Assembly: GCF_000143415.4 (NCBI RefSeq)
Contig: NW_003314295.1
Span: 577,128 to 641,127 of the forward strand
Direction: 5' to 3'
DNA length: 64,000 nt
From: Selaginella moellendorffii
Lineage: Eukaryota; Streptophyta; Lycopodiopsida; Selaginellales; Selaginellaceae
A program made the position numbers and the translations under genes. The notes under the pieces were generated by a model that searched no databases, was not told where the DNA came from, and saw only the letters and a list, made by a program, of their open reading frames with translations. Numbering within the stretch: position 1 is the stretch's first letter; every line of letters begins with the position of its first letter. Shown here piece by piece: positions 23,387-34,624 of this stretch.

Positions 23387-24898
23387 TTACATATCGCTCT
23401 CGCTTTCAAGCAAGGAAAATATATTCTCGTCTTGCTGGGCGCCGAGAACGCTCGCTACGAGTTCCTCGGGCATGTTGAACGACAGCGCTAGAGTCTCCAT
23501 GTCAAGCTTGTCAAGAACCGAGCTCCTACCTGGTAAAGTTCGCTCCAAATAAGCTAAAAATTCTTGATTGACAAACACTTACCTATAAGAAACTGCGGTA
23601 GCTGGCCGTGCCCGTGATACTCGTCCGAGACTGTGAATCCGAGGAACTTGAGAGGGGCATCTCTGGAAGAAAGCTCGCAGTTTGGAAAGTATCGAGGCAC
23701 CACGAAGATGGTTCCCTCCTCCAGCCTCCTGTTTAGAGCATTGGTGCCATTCGGGTGCGCGATCTGGATTCTTCCAGTGCCATTCGTTACGACGCCGACG
23801 ACCATGGCCTGGGGATTCCAGTGCGGTGCCAAAAGTGCTCCCTGGACGGTGAAGAGAACGAAGAAAAATCAGATCTTTCCAAAGCTCTAGATTGGACGCT
23901 TACGTTTTTGAGGTTCACGAATGATACTCCGAGACGAGATTTCCTGAGAACGGGCAGTTTCTTGCCCCCCGTCGATGCGAAGCAGCCATTTTGATTCGCA
24001 AAAGAGCGCTTGCTGCTCGTGAGGCTGAGGGGCCGAGGAGCTCTCCCGTGCATTTTCTTGTTGAGGAGAAAGCTGGCGACGTTCTTCCAGCTCCAGGCCT
24101 CAGGCAAATGTGACGTTAGTTGCGCGAATGCATCCACACTTGTGGGGATGATGGCTTTACTCGGCTGCTGGCTCAAAAACTCGGCAACTCCCTCCTCGGA
24201 CACCTGATTCTAAAGCTTAAATATGAATCGAAGAAACTTCTTTCGTCACCTTGAAAGCCGCTGAGACTAGCCTTGTGCCGAATCCAGAGAACAAGTTGGA
24301 CTTTCCAGCGATGAAAAACGGCTTGATGCTTTCGATGTCGATGGCTTCTGACGTGTCGTAGAGGCCATAGATTTCGAGCTCCTCATCTTCGTGCGTACTC
24401 AAGAGATAGAACAATGATCCTGCCGCAACCGCGTACACATCACCGGTGCTAAGATCCTGCCTCAACAGCTCGCCTTGTTGATCAACCCATCCAATTCTCG
24501 CGCTTCCTAGATTCGAGAGAATGAAATCAATCTTTCCAGAAAGAGCTTCCGTTACCTTGTTGGACGAGAAAAACGAAAGAAGCGTCCAGGTAGTGTGGGA
24601 GGAGCAAAGCTCGCGGCCGCAATGTGATAAATCCCAGGCCTACGTTGTGCTTCCGGAGCAAAGGCGAGCTCAAGAGCACTCGAATCTCTCCCCACTGGGT
24701 CTTGACGAGCTGCGTTGGCTCTTCAAGGATCAAAGGGCTGCTCCCCTCCTTGGAAGACGAGATCCGCTGGAGCAAGTGATCCTCGCTCGATCTTCCACTT
24801 CCACCATGGCAGTGATCACACAAGATCACGAACGCGACGAGGAGAAGGCACAAGCAAGACATCAATCTCGTGTTGATCTCCATGCACCCAAGACACAT
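23387..24898 (-). CDS. Secreted bicupin, 11S/vicilin-like seed-storage family
   Basis: Germin-like double beta-barrel (cupin_1 twice). The ATG at 24898 (or Met6 at 24883) is followed by a hydrophobic stretch SCLCLLLVAFVILCDHCHG, a typical secretory signal peptide. The first cupin includes VKTQWGEIRVLLSSPLL, LRPRALLLPHYLDAS and GDVYAVAAGSLFYLLS. The second begins near LTSSKRSFANQNGCF and includes GVSFVNLKN, LLAPHWNPQAMVVGVVTNG, LEEGTIFVVPRYFP and CELSSRDAPLKFLGFTVSDE. The C-terminus reads MPEELVASVLGAQQDENIF. In the second barrel the pattern APHWNPQA keeps one metal-type His, as in storage globulins that have lost enzyme activity. In a lycophyte such a protein would more likely serve spores or vegetative storage than seeds (inference). 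Five or more short introns are present. Confidence 0.85.
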
Positions 24899-24989
24899 TT
24901 TTTAGTAGCATTGGCGCTTTGGTGCATGGAAGGCACGTAGACAACGAAACCGGTGGTAGCGAACATCACTGTAAATACGACACAAGAAA

Positions 24990-25062
24990 GCGCCTGTAGC
25001 TCAGTGGATAGAGCGTCTGTTTCCGGAGCAGAAAGTCACAGGTTCGAACCCTGTCTGGCGCG
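24990..25062 (+). tRNA. tRNA-Arg (anticodon CCG)
   Basis: A 73-base cloverleaf can be drawn: acceptor GCGCCTG/CTGGCGC (one U-U mismatch), D arm gctcagtggatagagc, anticodon stem TCTGT/GCAGA around loop TTCCGGA, variable loop AAGTC and T arm ACAGG-TTCGAAC-CCTGT. The anticodon CCG reads CGG arginine codons. A box (tagctcagtgg) and B box (ggttcgaaccc) are both canonical for RNA polymerase III. It has no intron and no encoded CCA. It lies 91 bp upstream of the bicupin start, on the opposite strand. Confidence 0.95.
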
Positions 25063-27197
25063 AAGCATTTGGTCAAAACCTAGAATTCTTTTAGCTAGAT
25101 TGGCGAATCGCCAGCTGGAATATCCCGTCTCCGGTGGTCGGGCGTCGGCCGGCAGCAAACGGCGGTTGTCGGTATCCTCGCCCGCCGGCCAGATGTTGCT
25201 TTCGTAGCACTTTTATGACGGCGGCATCCTCAATGGGCGAGCATGGCGTGGCAAGTTACACATGCCACGCAGGCCCTTCCCGCGACGTGGCAGAACCCGA
25301 TTGGAGAGCATCCATCCTCGCATGCCCAAAACATCTGACCGTACGCCTTTTTTTCTTTTTTCATTAAATACCAGAGGGTAAAAACAAAGGCCACGGGTAC
25401 GTAAAAATGCGCTGGTCCCAAGGGTTATGATGATTACCTTCCCATCATCGTAAAGCAGTGGAGTATACAATGGATACAGCAATGCAATGGCTTCGCATTG
25501 CATGTATCACGCAGTCCTTGCTATTGTCCGTGCCCTCCACAGGGCTAGAAATAGATCTTACGTTTAGGCCCATTGACCACATAAGTTACCAGTTGAAAGA
25601 AATAAACTTATCGGGAGAAAATACGTAGACCTACGCATACCACCGCCCGCGGCGTTTTCTCTTCTCCCCCACAAGCAAACAAACCGTGGTTGGTGTGTCG
25701 TTAACTAAACAGAGCATCATGACAGAATCTCCGGGTGCTTAGATCCTGCCTCGGTCGAGAACTAACGGAGGTTATGCCAAAAGCCATGGCCCCCATGATG
25801 GGTGGAATCCATTCACATTCAATGTATGGCATATACTTTTTTACACATCGTTCTCTCTGACGTGAATGCCACCACCACCACCGCCTCAATAAAAACCCCC
25901 CAAACGCAACCCCGCGAACGAGGATTTTAAATCAAACTCCACCATTCCAATTTGAACAAGATTCGCGAGTTTTTTTTTTCTCAACTTTTTCTTTTCTGGA
26001 ATTTTTTATTTGGGGATATTTTTTTCTCTGTCAGATTGATTTTGGTTTTTTAAGACTTTCTGTCCGTGCCTTGAATGCATCCTCCGCAAGCGCCAAACGC
26101 GGCGAAGGAGCAAGGAAGATGAGAAAATAGAGGCAGTAGAATTTCTCGGTTAAGGCATTCATTCCAGTGCCGGGTGTGCATGGAGCATGGGAAGCGCCAC
26201 TCCGGCAATTGCCCCGTGTGGGCATTTGCTGTGGAGAGTGGTGATGCGTGACACCACATCCACGTCCAATCGGGATTTGCTAGAGTTCACATCCTCCAGC
26301 AAGCAAGCAAGCAAGCAAGCACGCATTCCAGCTAGAAGCCCTTGGAGGATAATCAATCAATCAATCAATCCTCAAGGAGAGCGATTAAAACAAACCAAAA
26401 CAAAAAAAAAACAAAGAATACCCATGCTCTCCTGTTCGTCGTGATCCATCGAGCTGGGTCGTCTATGAAGGGGACGATGGAATCGATCGCTCCATCTCCT
26501 CCTCCCACAAAATCGGAGCGCGAGAGATAGATTTGATCTCTCCACTTCTTTTTATCTTTTGTTGGGGGACACACAGCGACCAGGGTGTGCCCCGCGAGGG
26601 AGGCAGCATTTTCCCCCCAGATTCCATACCATGGGCGAGAGAATTAGGGCACTTTTCCACTCCATCACTTCTTCTTCCACCACTCTTTGTTGAGTGAGGA
26701 AGAAGAGAAGGAGCGCGCCTTTAAAGTTTATTTGCTCGGGGAGAGCCAGTGCCTCTCTCTGGAGCGTCAGCCAAAGCTACTTATAATCGCAGTGAAGGAG
26801 GGGAGAAATCTCTCCCTCTCTCTCTCTCTCGCGCGAGCGCGCGCGGCGATCGATCTGCAAAGAAGAGATGATAGATAGAATGGAAAGAATGGAAAGAGCT
26901 TTAGATATGGCGCCTGGAAGAGCCCAGCTTCTTTTCCTTCCTTCTTCCTCTTCTTTGTGGTACCACTGACACATCGGTCTGGCCTGACTCCACAGTGTTT
27001 TTCTCACTCACTTCGATCGCCGCCCTCTCCAGCGCGCCGTCGCGCGGCGAATCTGGCCTAGCAGCCGCCGCTCGATCGCTCGATCGATCATGCTCGCCGC
27101 TGGAACGATCTCTGGGTGGCTAGGAACAAGGATCGTGTAAGATCGAAGAGAAGAGAGTAGCTAGCTAGCTTGGGAGCTCGCTCGCGCGATAGACAGC
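25063..27197. other. Long intergenic region and GRF 5' leader
   Basis: No supported gene in 2.1 kb. Simple repeats are present: AAGC units at 26300-26322, AATC units at about 26350-26370, and a CT run merging into GC-rich cgcg at 26813-26850. The CT-rich part next to the growth-regulating-factor start is typical of a plant 5' UTR or promoter. The large size fits regulatory DNA of a developmental transcription factor. Confidence 0.5.
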
Positions 27198-28591
27198 ATG
27201 GATTTGATGGGCAGTAGCACCAACACGACGACGAGCAGCAGCGAGAAATCCAGCAGCAGTAGCAAATGTAGACGGCTGGGGGACATCCTGCCCGCTACGC
27301 CCACCACGAGCAACAAGACCGCGCGGACGAGCAGCGATTCCGCCAAGCAGTCGAGCAGGTCGGGCGGATCGTCGCCCGGCCACCACGGGCAGCTACAGCA
27401 CCAGCACCAGCACCAGCACCAGCGGCAGCGCTCCTGCGGCTCGCCCACCGATTCCTCCACCGCCGCCACCGCCGCCACAGAGGATCACTTACTACACACG
27501 AGCGGATCCATCTCCTCTCCACCGAATTCGTTCGCCAATTCCTCCTCGTCCTCGCAGCACTCTGGGATGATCCTCATGCCTCCTCCGACCATGGCCGGTG
27601 CTGGATCGTCCGCAGTTAGCGCATCGTCTTACGGAACTATGGGAGGAGCTATGGCAATGCCGGGGATGGGAGGAGGAGGAGGAGGAGCGATGAATCTCGC
27701 GAGATCACCGATGCTCTTCCAGCAGCAGCCAGCGATGAAGCAATCCATGGGTGAGCGTCGCGAGTGAGCGAGAGCGTGGATAGAAGTGTTTTCTAGGAGG
27801 ATTGATCGATGGTTTTGCTTCGTGACAGGATTCCAGCAGCAGCTGGCGATGGGGAGCGCGAGCAGCCTGCTGGGCCTCCACGAAGCCTTCATGGCGTCGC
27901 GCTATCCCTTCACGTCCCTCCAGTGGGCGGAGCTGGAGCACCAGGCGCTGGTTTTCAAGTACATCCTGGCGCGCGCGCCCGTGCCGCCCGAGCTCATCGC
28001 TCCAATCCGCTCCACCTCCTTCTCCTCCATTCTAGGTAACAAAGATCTCCCTCCATATCCATCTCTTTCTTCTTCCTCTTGGTTGATCGTTTGCTCTTCT
28101 TTCGCTTTCTCTGATTCGATCGATCAGGTGGGGGAGGATCGTGGCCCTGTACGATCCCATCGTCGGCCAACGCTGGCAGTGGGCATGGGGTACACACGAA
28201 TCACCTCGACGCGGAGCCAGGACGGTGCCGGCGTACCGACGGCAAGAAATGGCGGTGTGCACGGCCCATCGTCCCGGATCAAAAGTACTGCGAGCGGCAC
28301 ATCAATCGTGGCAGGCACAAGAAGAAATCTTCCGCTGCTACGGCGGCTGCGGTAGCTGCGGCGGCGGCGGCCGCCACCACCGGCGGGGGAGGAATGGGAA
28401 GAGTCTCGTCCACCACCAGCACTAGCACAAGCACTAGCAGCACGAGTGGTATCATCGCGTCCAGCCATGGCGGCGAGCACCATCCGGGCGAGCTCTCCAC
28501 CGCGTTTGAGATCTCGAATGCGTCCTCGTCTATGTTCCACCACCATCGGTCATCGTCTCTCGCGGATGGTAGCGTGAACTTGGCGATCCAT

Positions 28592-28623
<32 letters not shown>

Positions 28624-30776
28624 TCAACACTCGCAGCAGCAGCACCAAGCTTTGATGATGATGATGCGAGGTAGTGGTGGTGGTGGTGGTGGCGGTGGCG
28701 GTGGCTCTAACACCACTTGCATTGTTCCAAGCTCTTGCGGAGCTGGAGGAGGATCTCCCGGAGTTTCGTCCCACTCGAATCATCCACACCAGCAGAGCTC
28801 CGTCCCGTTGCAATCGAGCTACTTCAGCGCTGGAGCTGGACCCCTCTCCATGAAAGACAGGTACTTCGAAACCACCATAACTTAAATGCTTGTTCTTTCC
28901 TTTCGTTTTTTCTTCTTCTTCCTTGGTGCGTTCTTTTTCTTCCTCCATAGCTAGAACTAGAAAGCTAGCTCGCTGGCGATATGTCTTTTGCTTTTCCTGC
29001 ATTTTCTCTGTTTTGCTTGTGTCGTTTGCTCTAGATTTTTGCCTGCTCGTGGCGTCGGTTCGCATTTTGTTTGCGTGAGAATCTGGAGCTTGAGGTGAGT
29101 GAGATGAGAGCTTGGAAATTTGTATCGTTCATGAATGCCACCCATGCACGCCACCAAAGTATTGATTGACCGAAGTGTGATAGTAATTTTTGCGTGGGGA
29201 GCTTTTGTGAGAGTCAATTGCGATGAACAGTGGCGAAGGATTCGATCCTCCTGATCGCCTTGCTGCCTTTTAAAAACACTTGTTTGCTTACGACAGTGGC
29301 GCATTGGAGTTTATGCTGCGCTGCTTGGCGTTTTGGCTCTAGTGCTTGTTTTCTTCTTTTATAAATCCCCCCCGCGCTGCTTGTCTTGCTCATCTTAAAT
29401 GGCGAGCTTGTTTTTCATTCTTTCCCTTGCCTTCTTCCGCTTGAACGTTTTTTTAGTCCTTTTCTCTCGCCCGCCCCCGTTGGTGTCTGTGCCTGGAAAC
29501 CTTTGTCGCCATGTCAATCCCGCTTTGTTTGTCTCGTTTCTTTCTCGTGAGTGTAAGTGTGTGTGAAAGTGGGAAGCGAGAGTGTGCCAAGGAGTGAGAT
29601 TTGCGTGTGAGTTTGTGTGGTTTCCACCATTGCGTTCATGAAATCATGCATCTGTCATGGATGGCTTCCTTTTATTTTTCTTTGCTGCTTTCTCTTATTT
29701 TTTTTCCTTAGAATATGTGGATTTCAGTGCAGCTCTTCCGCATCCTTTCGATCATCTTTCTTCCGTTTGCTTGGCCTTTTTTTTTCAGGTTTTTGAATGG
29801 TATAAGTAAAGCAACGTCGTTTGATTTGCGTCCCGAGCAGCTGCTTCTTTCGGAGGTTCCTGGAGGCTCAGCAGCAGCTCTAGCAGCGCCCGGATCCGGG
29901 ATCTCAGCAAACCAATCCAATTTTCCAGGAGCAGCAGCACGAGGAGGAGTCAATCCAACCTCAGCAGCAGCGCCACCACCATTCTTCCAGCTTCCAAAGT
30001 CAAACGCGAGTAGCACCAGCAACAGCGCCAGCAGCAACCCGGACTCGCCATACTTTTCATACTCGAAGCTCTTCCACAACGCGAGCGACGAGTCGCAGCA
30101 CTGCCTGAGCAGCCTACTCGCGTCGCCTCCGCAGCACCAGCACAACCAGCAGCTGAATTACTACGCGAGCGATCCATCCGGGGCCGAGAAGATCAAACCG
30201 GACACCTCCCACGCGCTGCGTCCGCTCTTCAACGAATGGCCGCGCTCCAGGGACGCTTCCACCATGACGTCGTGGTCGGACTCCGACGATCGAAAGCCTT
30301 GCCAGCAGCAGCTCCACAAGCTCAAGCTCGGCGGCGGCGGGACGCATCTCTCCATCTCGATTCCAAGCACGGCCTCTGGAGGATCGCATGAAGATGGCGG
30401 TGGGAACGATAGCATGGTAAAGCTTTGCATGGGGAGTAGCGTCGAGGAGCTGACGGACTCGGCCACCAATGGTGGTGGCGTGGCCGGAGGTGGTAGCAGT
30501 GGCGGCGGTTTGATCAAGCCGGGTGGCGGAGTGGTGGAGCTGGGATGGTTCTCGGCGGCGCGAGCTTCCGTGGGAGGTCCGCTGGCGGAGGCTTTCAATG
30601 CGAGCGAGGTGAAGTCGTCGGGCTTGACCTTCCTTGGAGGGTCTGCGAGAGATCTTCGGCAGCTCCAGGTGGTGTCGCCCACGGGAGTGCTGCAGCGATC
30701 CGGGCTTGGATCGTTTTCCGAGTCGAGCAGCAGCGCGAGTAGCCCCGGATCGATCAAAGTGGAGCAGCTGCATTGA
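27198..30776 (+). CDS. GRF: Growth-regulating factor (GRF), QLQ and WRC transcription factor
   Basis: Plant transcription factor that works with GIF (SSXT) coactivators to promote cell proliferation. Four exons can be read: 27198-27750, 27829-28035, 28128-28860 and 29789-30776, all with GT-AG boundaries in phase. Exon 2 holds the QLQ domain ([20 protein letters not shown], then [10 protein letters not shown]). Exon 3 holds the WRC zinc domain ([20 protein letters not shown], then [17 protein letters not shown]), the CCCH metal motif and basic nuclear signal. Low-complexity Gln/His and Gly runs follow at 28590-28710. Exon 4 encodes the C-terminal GRF motifs [16 protein letters not shown] and THLSISIPS (FFD- and TQL-like). 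A shorter frame that runs past the exon-3 donor stops at 28885 and would lose those motifs. The last intron, 928 bp, is unusually long here. The start is the first ATG of exon 1. Confidence 0.93.
28861..29788 (+). other. Long last intron of the GRF gene
   Basis: The intron begins GTACTTCG after AAAGACAG and ends in a long T run and TTTTTCAG at 29788. Splicing restores the reading D-R-F-L-N-G into the exon carrying the conserved C-terminal motifs. It is about fifteen times longer than most introns in this window. I see no gene or repeat inside it. Confidence 0.8.
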
Positions 30777-31027
30777 CAACAACGTGAGAGATGGCAGGCT
30801 CTGCGAGTGAGAAAAAGAGCTCCCTCCCCAAGTGTTCAAAGATACTTAAAGAGTGGATTTTTTTTTGTTTTGGTTCTTGCGTTTTCAGTTGTATATAGTT
30901 GCATACATGACAAAAAGAAAATTAGTCAGTGATAGACACAAGTCCAACATCAAGAACAAGTCCAATAATGAGAAAATATAATTTAATATAAACAATAAAG
31001 ATTGAAACAACCAATGTAATTATATAG

Positions 31028-33559
31028 CTAACAGCGGCAAATATCGGACAAAAGGATGTATGGAGCTGACTTTGAAGGATCTATAGATTTCGCAACTTGT
31101 GCTCCACGACCAAAATCCCTGTGAAGTTTACACGAGCTCAAGAATGACCCAAAATCAATGCTCTCAGGAAGAACAGGCATAGATTTCAGGAGCTCCTCTG
31201 CCTGCCCAAGATGCCCAGCTCTCCCCAGCGCATCAATTGTGGTACAATAGTGCTCCCTGCCTGGAGAGATGCTAAAGTCGCAAATCATTCTTGAAAAGAA
31301 CAGTCGTCCAGTCTCGACCTGACCTGACTGGCTCCAGATCGAGAGAAGGGTCGTGAAAGCTACCTCGCTTGCGGTATGTCCTTCCACTTGCATCGAATGA
31401 AAGAGGTAAATGGCCTCCACACTGTGATGCCCAGTTTGGGCATATGCAGCAAGCATAGCGTTCCATGACACGCCATTCCTTTCGGGCAAAGCATCGAACA
31501 TTTTCTTTGCTAGAGACGTAAGACCATTGTTTGAAAATCCTGCAAGCATGGCATTCCACGTAATGGCATCTTTCGCGGGCGTAAGAAAAAACATGCGTTG
31601 CGCTTCTAAGAGATGCCCGTTTTGGGCATACGCCGTGATCATAGAGTTCCACGCCACGAGATTCTTTTCGGGAATGGACTCGAAGAGGAACCGCGCCTCC
31701 TCAAGCTGGGAGCTCTGGGAGAGGCTGGCAATGGTGGCATTGCACGAAACAAGGTCTCGCATTGGCATCTCGTCAAAGATGGCCTTGGCAAGGGATGGAT
31801 TCCCGGCGTGGAGGTGGCCGACGATCATCGTCGTCCAGGACGACGCATCCCTGGCGACGATCGAGTGGAAGATCTGCGTGGCCTCGTCCATGCGCCCGGA
31901 TTGAGCGTACGAGTACATGAGCGTGTTCCAAGACACCACATTGGTCTCCTTGAGCCGCTGAAAGAGATCCACCACCTTATCCAATTGCCCTCTCTGGGAG
32001 TAGGCCGCGAGCATCGTGTTCCAGGACACGATATCGCGCTTCTCCATGCAATCAAACATCTCTCTCGCGGCGTCCAGATCGCCGCTATCGATGATCGCCT
32101 CTAGCATCACTGTGGAGGAGATCACGTCAACCTCCGGGACGGAATCGTAGAGCTGCCTGGCCTGATCGAGGTGGCCCTCTCGCGCGAGCGCTGGGATCAT
32201 TGCATTGACCGCCACCGCGTTGTGTAAAGGCATGGAATCGAAGATCGCGGCGGCGTCGCTGAGGCGGCCGTGATCTGCGTAGGCCTGGATCATCGCCGTG
32301 CATGGAACGATCCCGTGCTCCGGGATGGCAAGGAAGAGCTCTCTCGCGCGATCCAGATCGCCGTGCTGGGAATTCGCGGAGAGGAGGATGATCCAAGAGA
32401 CGATGTCCCGCGAGGGCATTTGATGGAAGATCTGGTGAGCGTGGAGCAGCCTCCCACTTATCGCGTTTGCCTGAAGAACAGAGTTCCAAGAAACGATGTC
32501 CCACGCGGGCATCTGATCGAAGAGGCTGTTCGCCTCCACGAATTCCCCGTTCTGGCCGTATGCCGCGATGAGAGCGTTCCAGGAGATCACGCTCCACTGC
32601 GGCATGCGATCAAACATGAGCCTCATCTCTCGAAAGTCGCCCGCTTTCACGTAGCCATGGATCATTGCGTTCCAGGCTATGATGCTTTCCTCCGGCATAG
32701 CATCAAAGAGGGCCTTTGCGCTATCCACATCCCCTGCCTGACAGTACGCGCTCACCATCGCCGTCCACGACACTGCATCGCGCATTGGCATCGTATCGAA
32801 CATCGACTTTGCCTGCTCCAGATCTCCAACGCTGGCATTTGCTTGGATCAAGATGTTCCAAGAGAGAACACCGCGCTCGCTCATTCTAGAGAACAATTCT
32901 CTTGCCTCTTCAATCTTTCCATTTTCTACGAATCCTTGCAGCATAGCGTTCCAGCTGACCATGTTTCTTTGAGGCATACGGCTAAATACTTCTTTTGCTT
33001 GATCCAAATGCCCTATCCCGGCAAATGCTGAAAGCATTGCGGTCCAAGAAACCACGTCCCTTTGAGGCATTGATCTGAACACATGACCAGCCTCTTCCAC
33101 CATGTTGTTTGCAATATAGAGCTGAATAAGTGTGTTCCACGACGCAGTGTCTCTCCTAGGCATGTTGTCAAAGAGTGTTCTTGCCTCCTGTACGTACCCC
33201 TTTGTGGCATATGCTTGCATTAGCGTTGTCCATGCTACAAGATCTTTGTGAGGGTTTATGTCGAAGAATTGCTTGGCTTGATCGAGAAGACCATTGCGGG
33301 TGTATGCATTGAGCATGATGTTCCATGAAAAGAGATTAGGAGTGTCTATGCTGTCAAAAACTTTGCGAGCATCATCTACTGCCCCGCAACTCCCATACAT
33401 TTGGATGACTTGGTTGAGCAGGAACAAGTTGGAACGGTGCGCACTCTTCAGGATTGATTTGTGGGCGAATCTACCTTGGATAATATCTCTTGACTGGGTG
33501 TGGAGCTTGATCTGTGCAGCTAAATTATTCTGCTCTTCAAAAGCTCTATCATTCAACAT
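31028..33559 (-). CDS. PLS-class PPR protein, single exon
   Basis: An intronless 843-residue frame starting at ATG 33559 (MLNDRAFEEQNNLAAQIKLH). At least twenty PPR units follow with almost no spacers, each with the core SWNxM or SWTAM: NLFSWNIMLNAYTRNGL, DVVSWTAMLSAFAGIGHL, NMVSWNAMLQGFVENGK, DAVSWTAMVSAYCQAGDV and so on. Such proteins bind organelle RNA one base per repeat. The C-terminal portion (HYCTTIDALGRAGHLGQAEE, then FGSFLSSCKLHRDFGRG and SAPYILLSDICRC) is the beginning of an E motif and stops there, so a DYW or complete E+ domain is missing. An obvious organelle transit peptide is not visible at the start; the true N-terminus might lie in an earlier exon. No introns break the frame. 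Confidence 0.92.
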   Translation of the reverse strand: MLNDRAFEEQNNLAAQIKLHTQSRDIIQGRFAHKSILKSAHRSNLFLLNQVIQMYGSCGAVDDARKVFDSIDTPNLFSWNIMLNAYTRNGLLDQAKQFFDINPHKDLVAWTTLMQAYATKGYVQEARTLFDNMPRRDTASWNTLIQLYIANNMVEEAGHVFRSMPQRDVVSWTAMLSAFAGIGHLDQAKEVFSRMPQRNMVSWNAMLQGFVENGKIEEARELFSRMSERGVLSWNILIQANASVGDLEQAKSMFDTMPMRDAVSWTAMVSAYCQAGDVDSAKALFDAMPEESIIAWNAMIHGYVKAGDFREMRLMFDRMPQWSVISWNALIAAYGQNGEFVEANSLFDQMPAWDIVSWNSVLQANAISGRLLHAHQIFHQMPSRDIVSWIILLSANSQHGDLDRARELFLAIPEHGIVPCTAMIQAYADHGRLSDAAAIFDSMPLHNAVAVNAMIPALAREGHLDQARQLYDSVPEVDVISSTVMLEAIIDSGDLDAAREMFDCMEKRDIVSWNTMLAAYSQRGQLDKVVDLFQRLKETNVVSWNTLMYSYAQSGRMDEATQIFHSIVARDASSWTTMIVGHLHAGNPSLAKAIFDEMPMRDLVSCNATIASLSQSSQLEEARFLFESIPEKNLVAWNSMITAYAQNGHLLEAQRMFFLTPAKDAITWNAMLAGFSNNGLTSLAKKMFDALPERNGVSWNAMLAAYAQTGHHSVEAIYLFHSMQVEGHTASEVAFTTLLSIWSQSGQVETGRLFFSRMICDFSISPGREHYCTTIDALGRAGHLGQAEELLKSMPVLPESIDFGSFLSSCKLHRDFGRGAQVAKSIDPSKSAPYILLSDICRC

Positions 33560-33599
33560 GAGAGTCCTGGCAAATTGATCTTATGAGCTGCTTGAAGAA

Positions 33600-34624
33600 A
33601 CAAAAAATAAGCGTGTTCTTCCTACTGCTTTAAGTTCTTAATACAAATGCACTCAAATATTTTAATATATTAATTTAATTGATGTAATTGTATATTTAAA
33701 GGCTAACATAAGATAAGTCTAGCAGTAATATATTAACATAAATTTTAATACTATACATTTAATTTATTATACTTTTGGTAATAAACTTCAGTAAATAGAA
33801 AGTCTAAATATTTACTTTTTAAATTATTTTTTAATCATATAATTTATATTAGATAAAAATTCATAAATTTCTATATAAGCAAAACAATATGAATAATTTC
33901 TATATGAGCATGTTTTCTGTGTCTATATATTATATTACTACTTGTGTGCGGATGCTTATGAATGCTCATAAATTCATAATGCAATTAAAAGTAATCTATG
34001 ATTTTTTTCTATTTTTATATGCATTAAGTGTAAAGTCAAGGTTTGTTCTTTTTATTTATAATTAAATTTTAGGTTCTCATGAGTTATATCAAAAGTAACA
34101 TATGTAGATATTTTAGATTTTCATTTTTTTATGAGCAAACAAATATAAATATTTTAAATTTTCAGTAAATCATACTAAGAAGGAATATTTTTCAGACTCT
34201 AAGAACTTTATTATATTATAATTTTTAAAAATAAACTATTTTAATTTTGAAACATAAATTCTTAAAAATATTCATAATAAATATATATAAATAAATAAAT
34301 ATTATTTTTATAAAAAAAATATTCATTACATGTTCTAGTATTGATTATATGATATGATATGATATGATTCAAATGATAAATATGATTAAAAGTGACTACT
34401 TTAATTTCCAAAAGTTTTGCTATTTGACTTCATCACATATGAAATACTCTTTCAAATATTTTGAAAACAAAATACTTTAAACCATGATAAAATATTTTTA
34501 GAGTATTTTTTTTAAGTTTGAATGGCTTTTATTATGTAATGTAGTACAATCTATATCTTTTTTATTTTGATGATATTTACAATTACTAAGAAAGTTTAGA
34601 TGGAAATCATATTTTTTGAAAAAA
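33600..34624. other. AT-rich spacer between PPR genes
   Basis: About 1 kb of strongly AT-rich DNA with stop codons in all frames. It includes a short TGATA microsatellite at about 34350-34370. The composition resembles the AT-rich islands at 5.7-6.6 kb and 48-49.9 kb. No gene or RNA is seen. Confidence 0.6.

Noticed and set aside
32270-33031. Plus-strand frame of 253 codons
   Set aside because: Antisense to the PPR gene, created by the near-repeating codons of PPR units.
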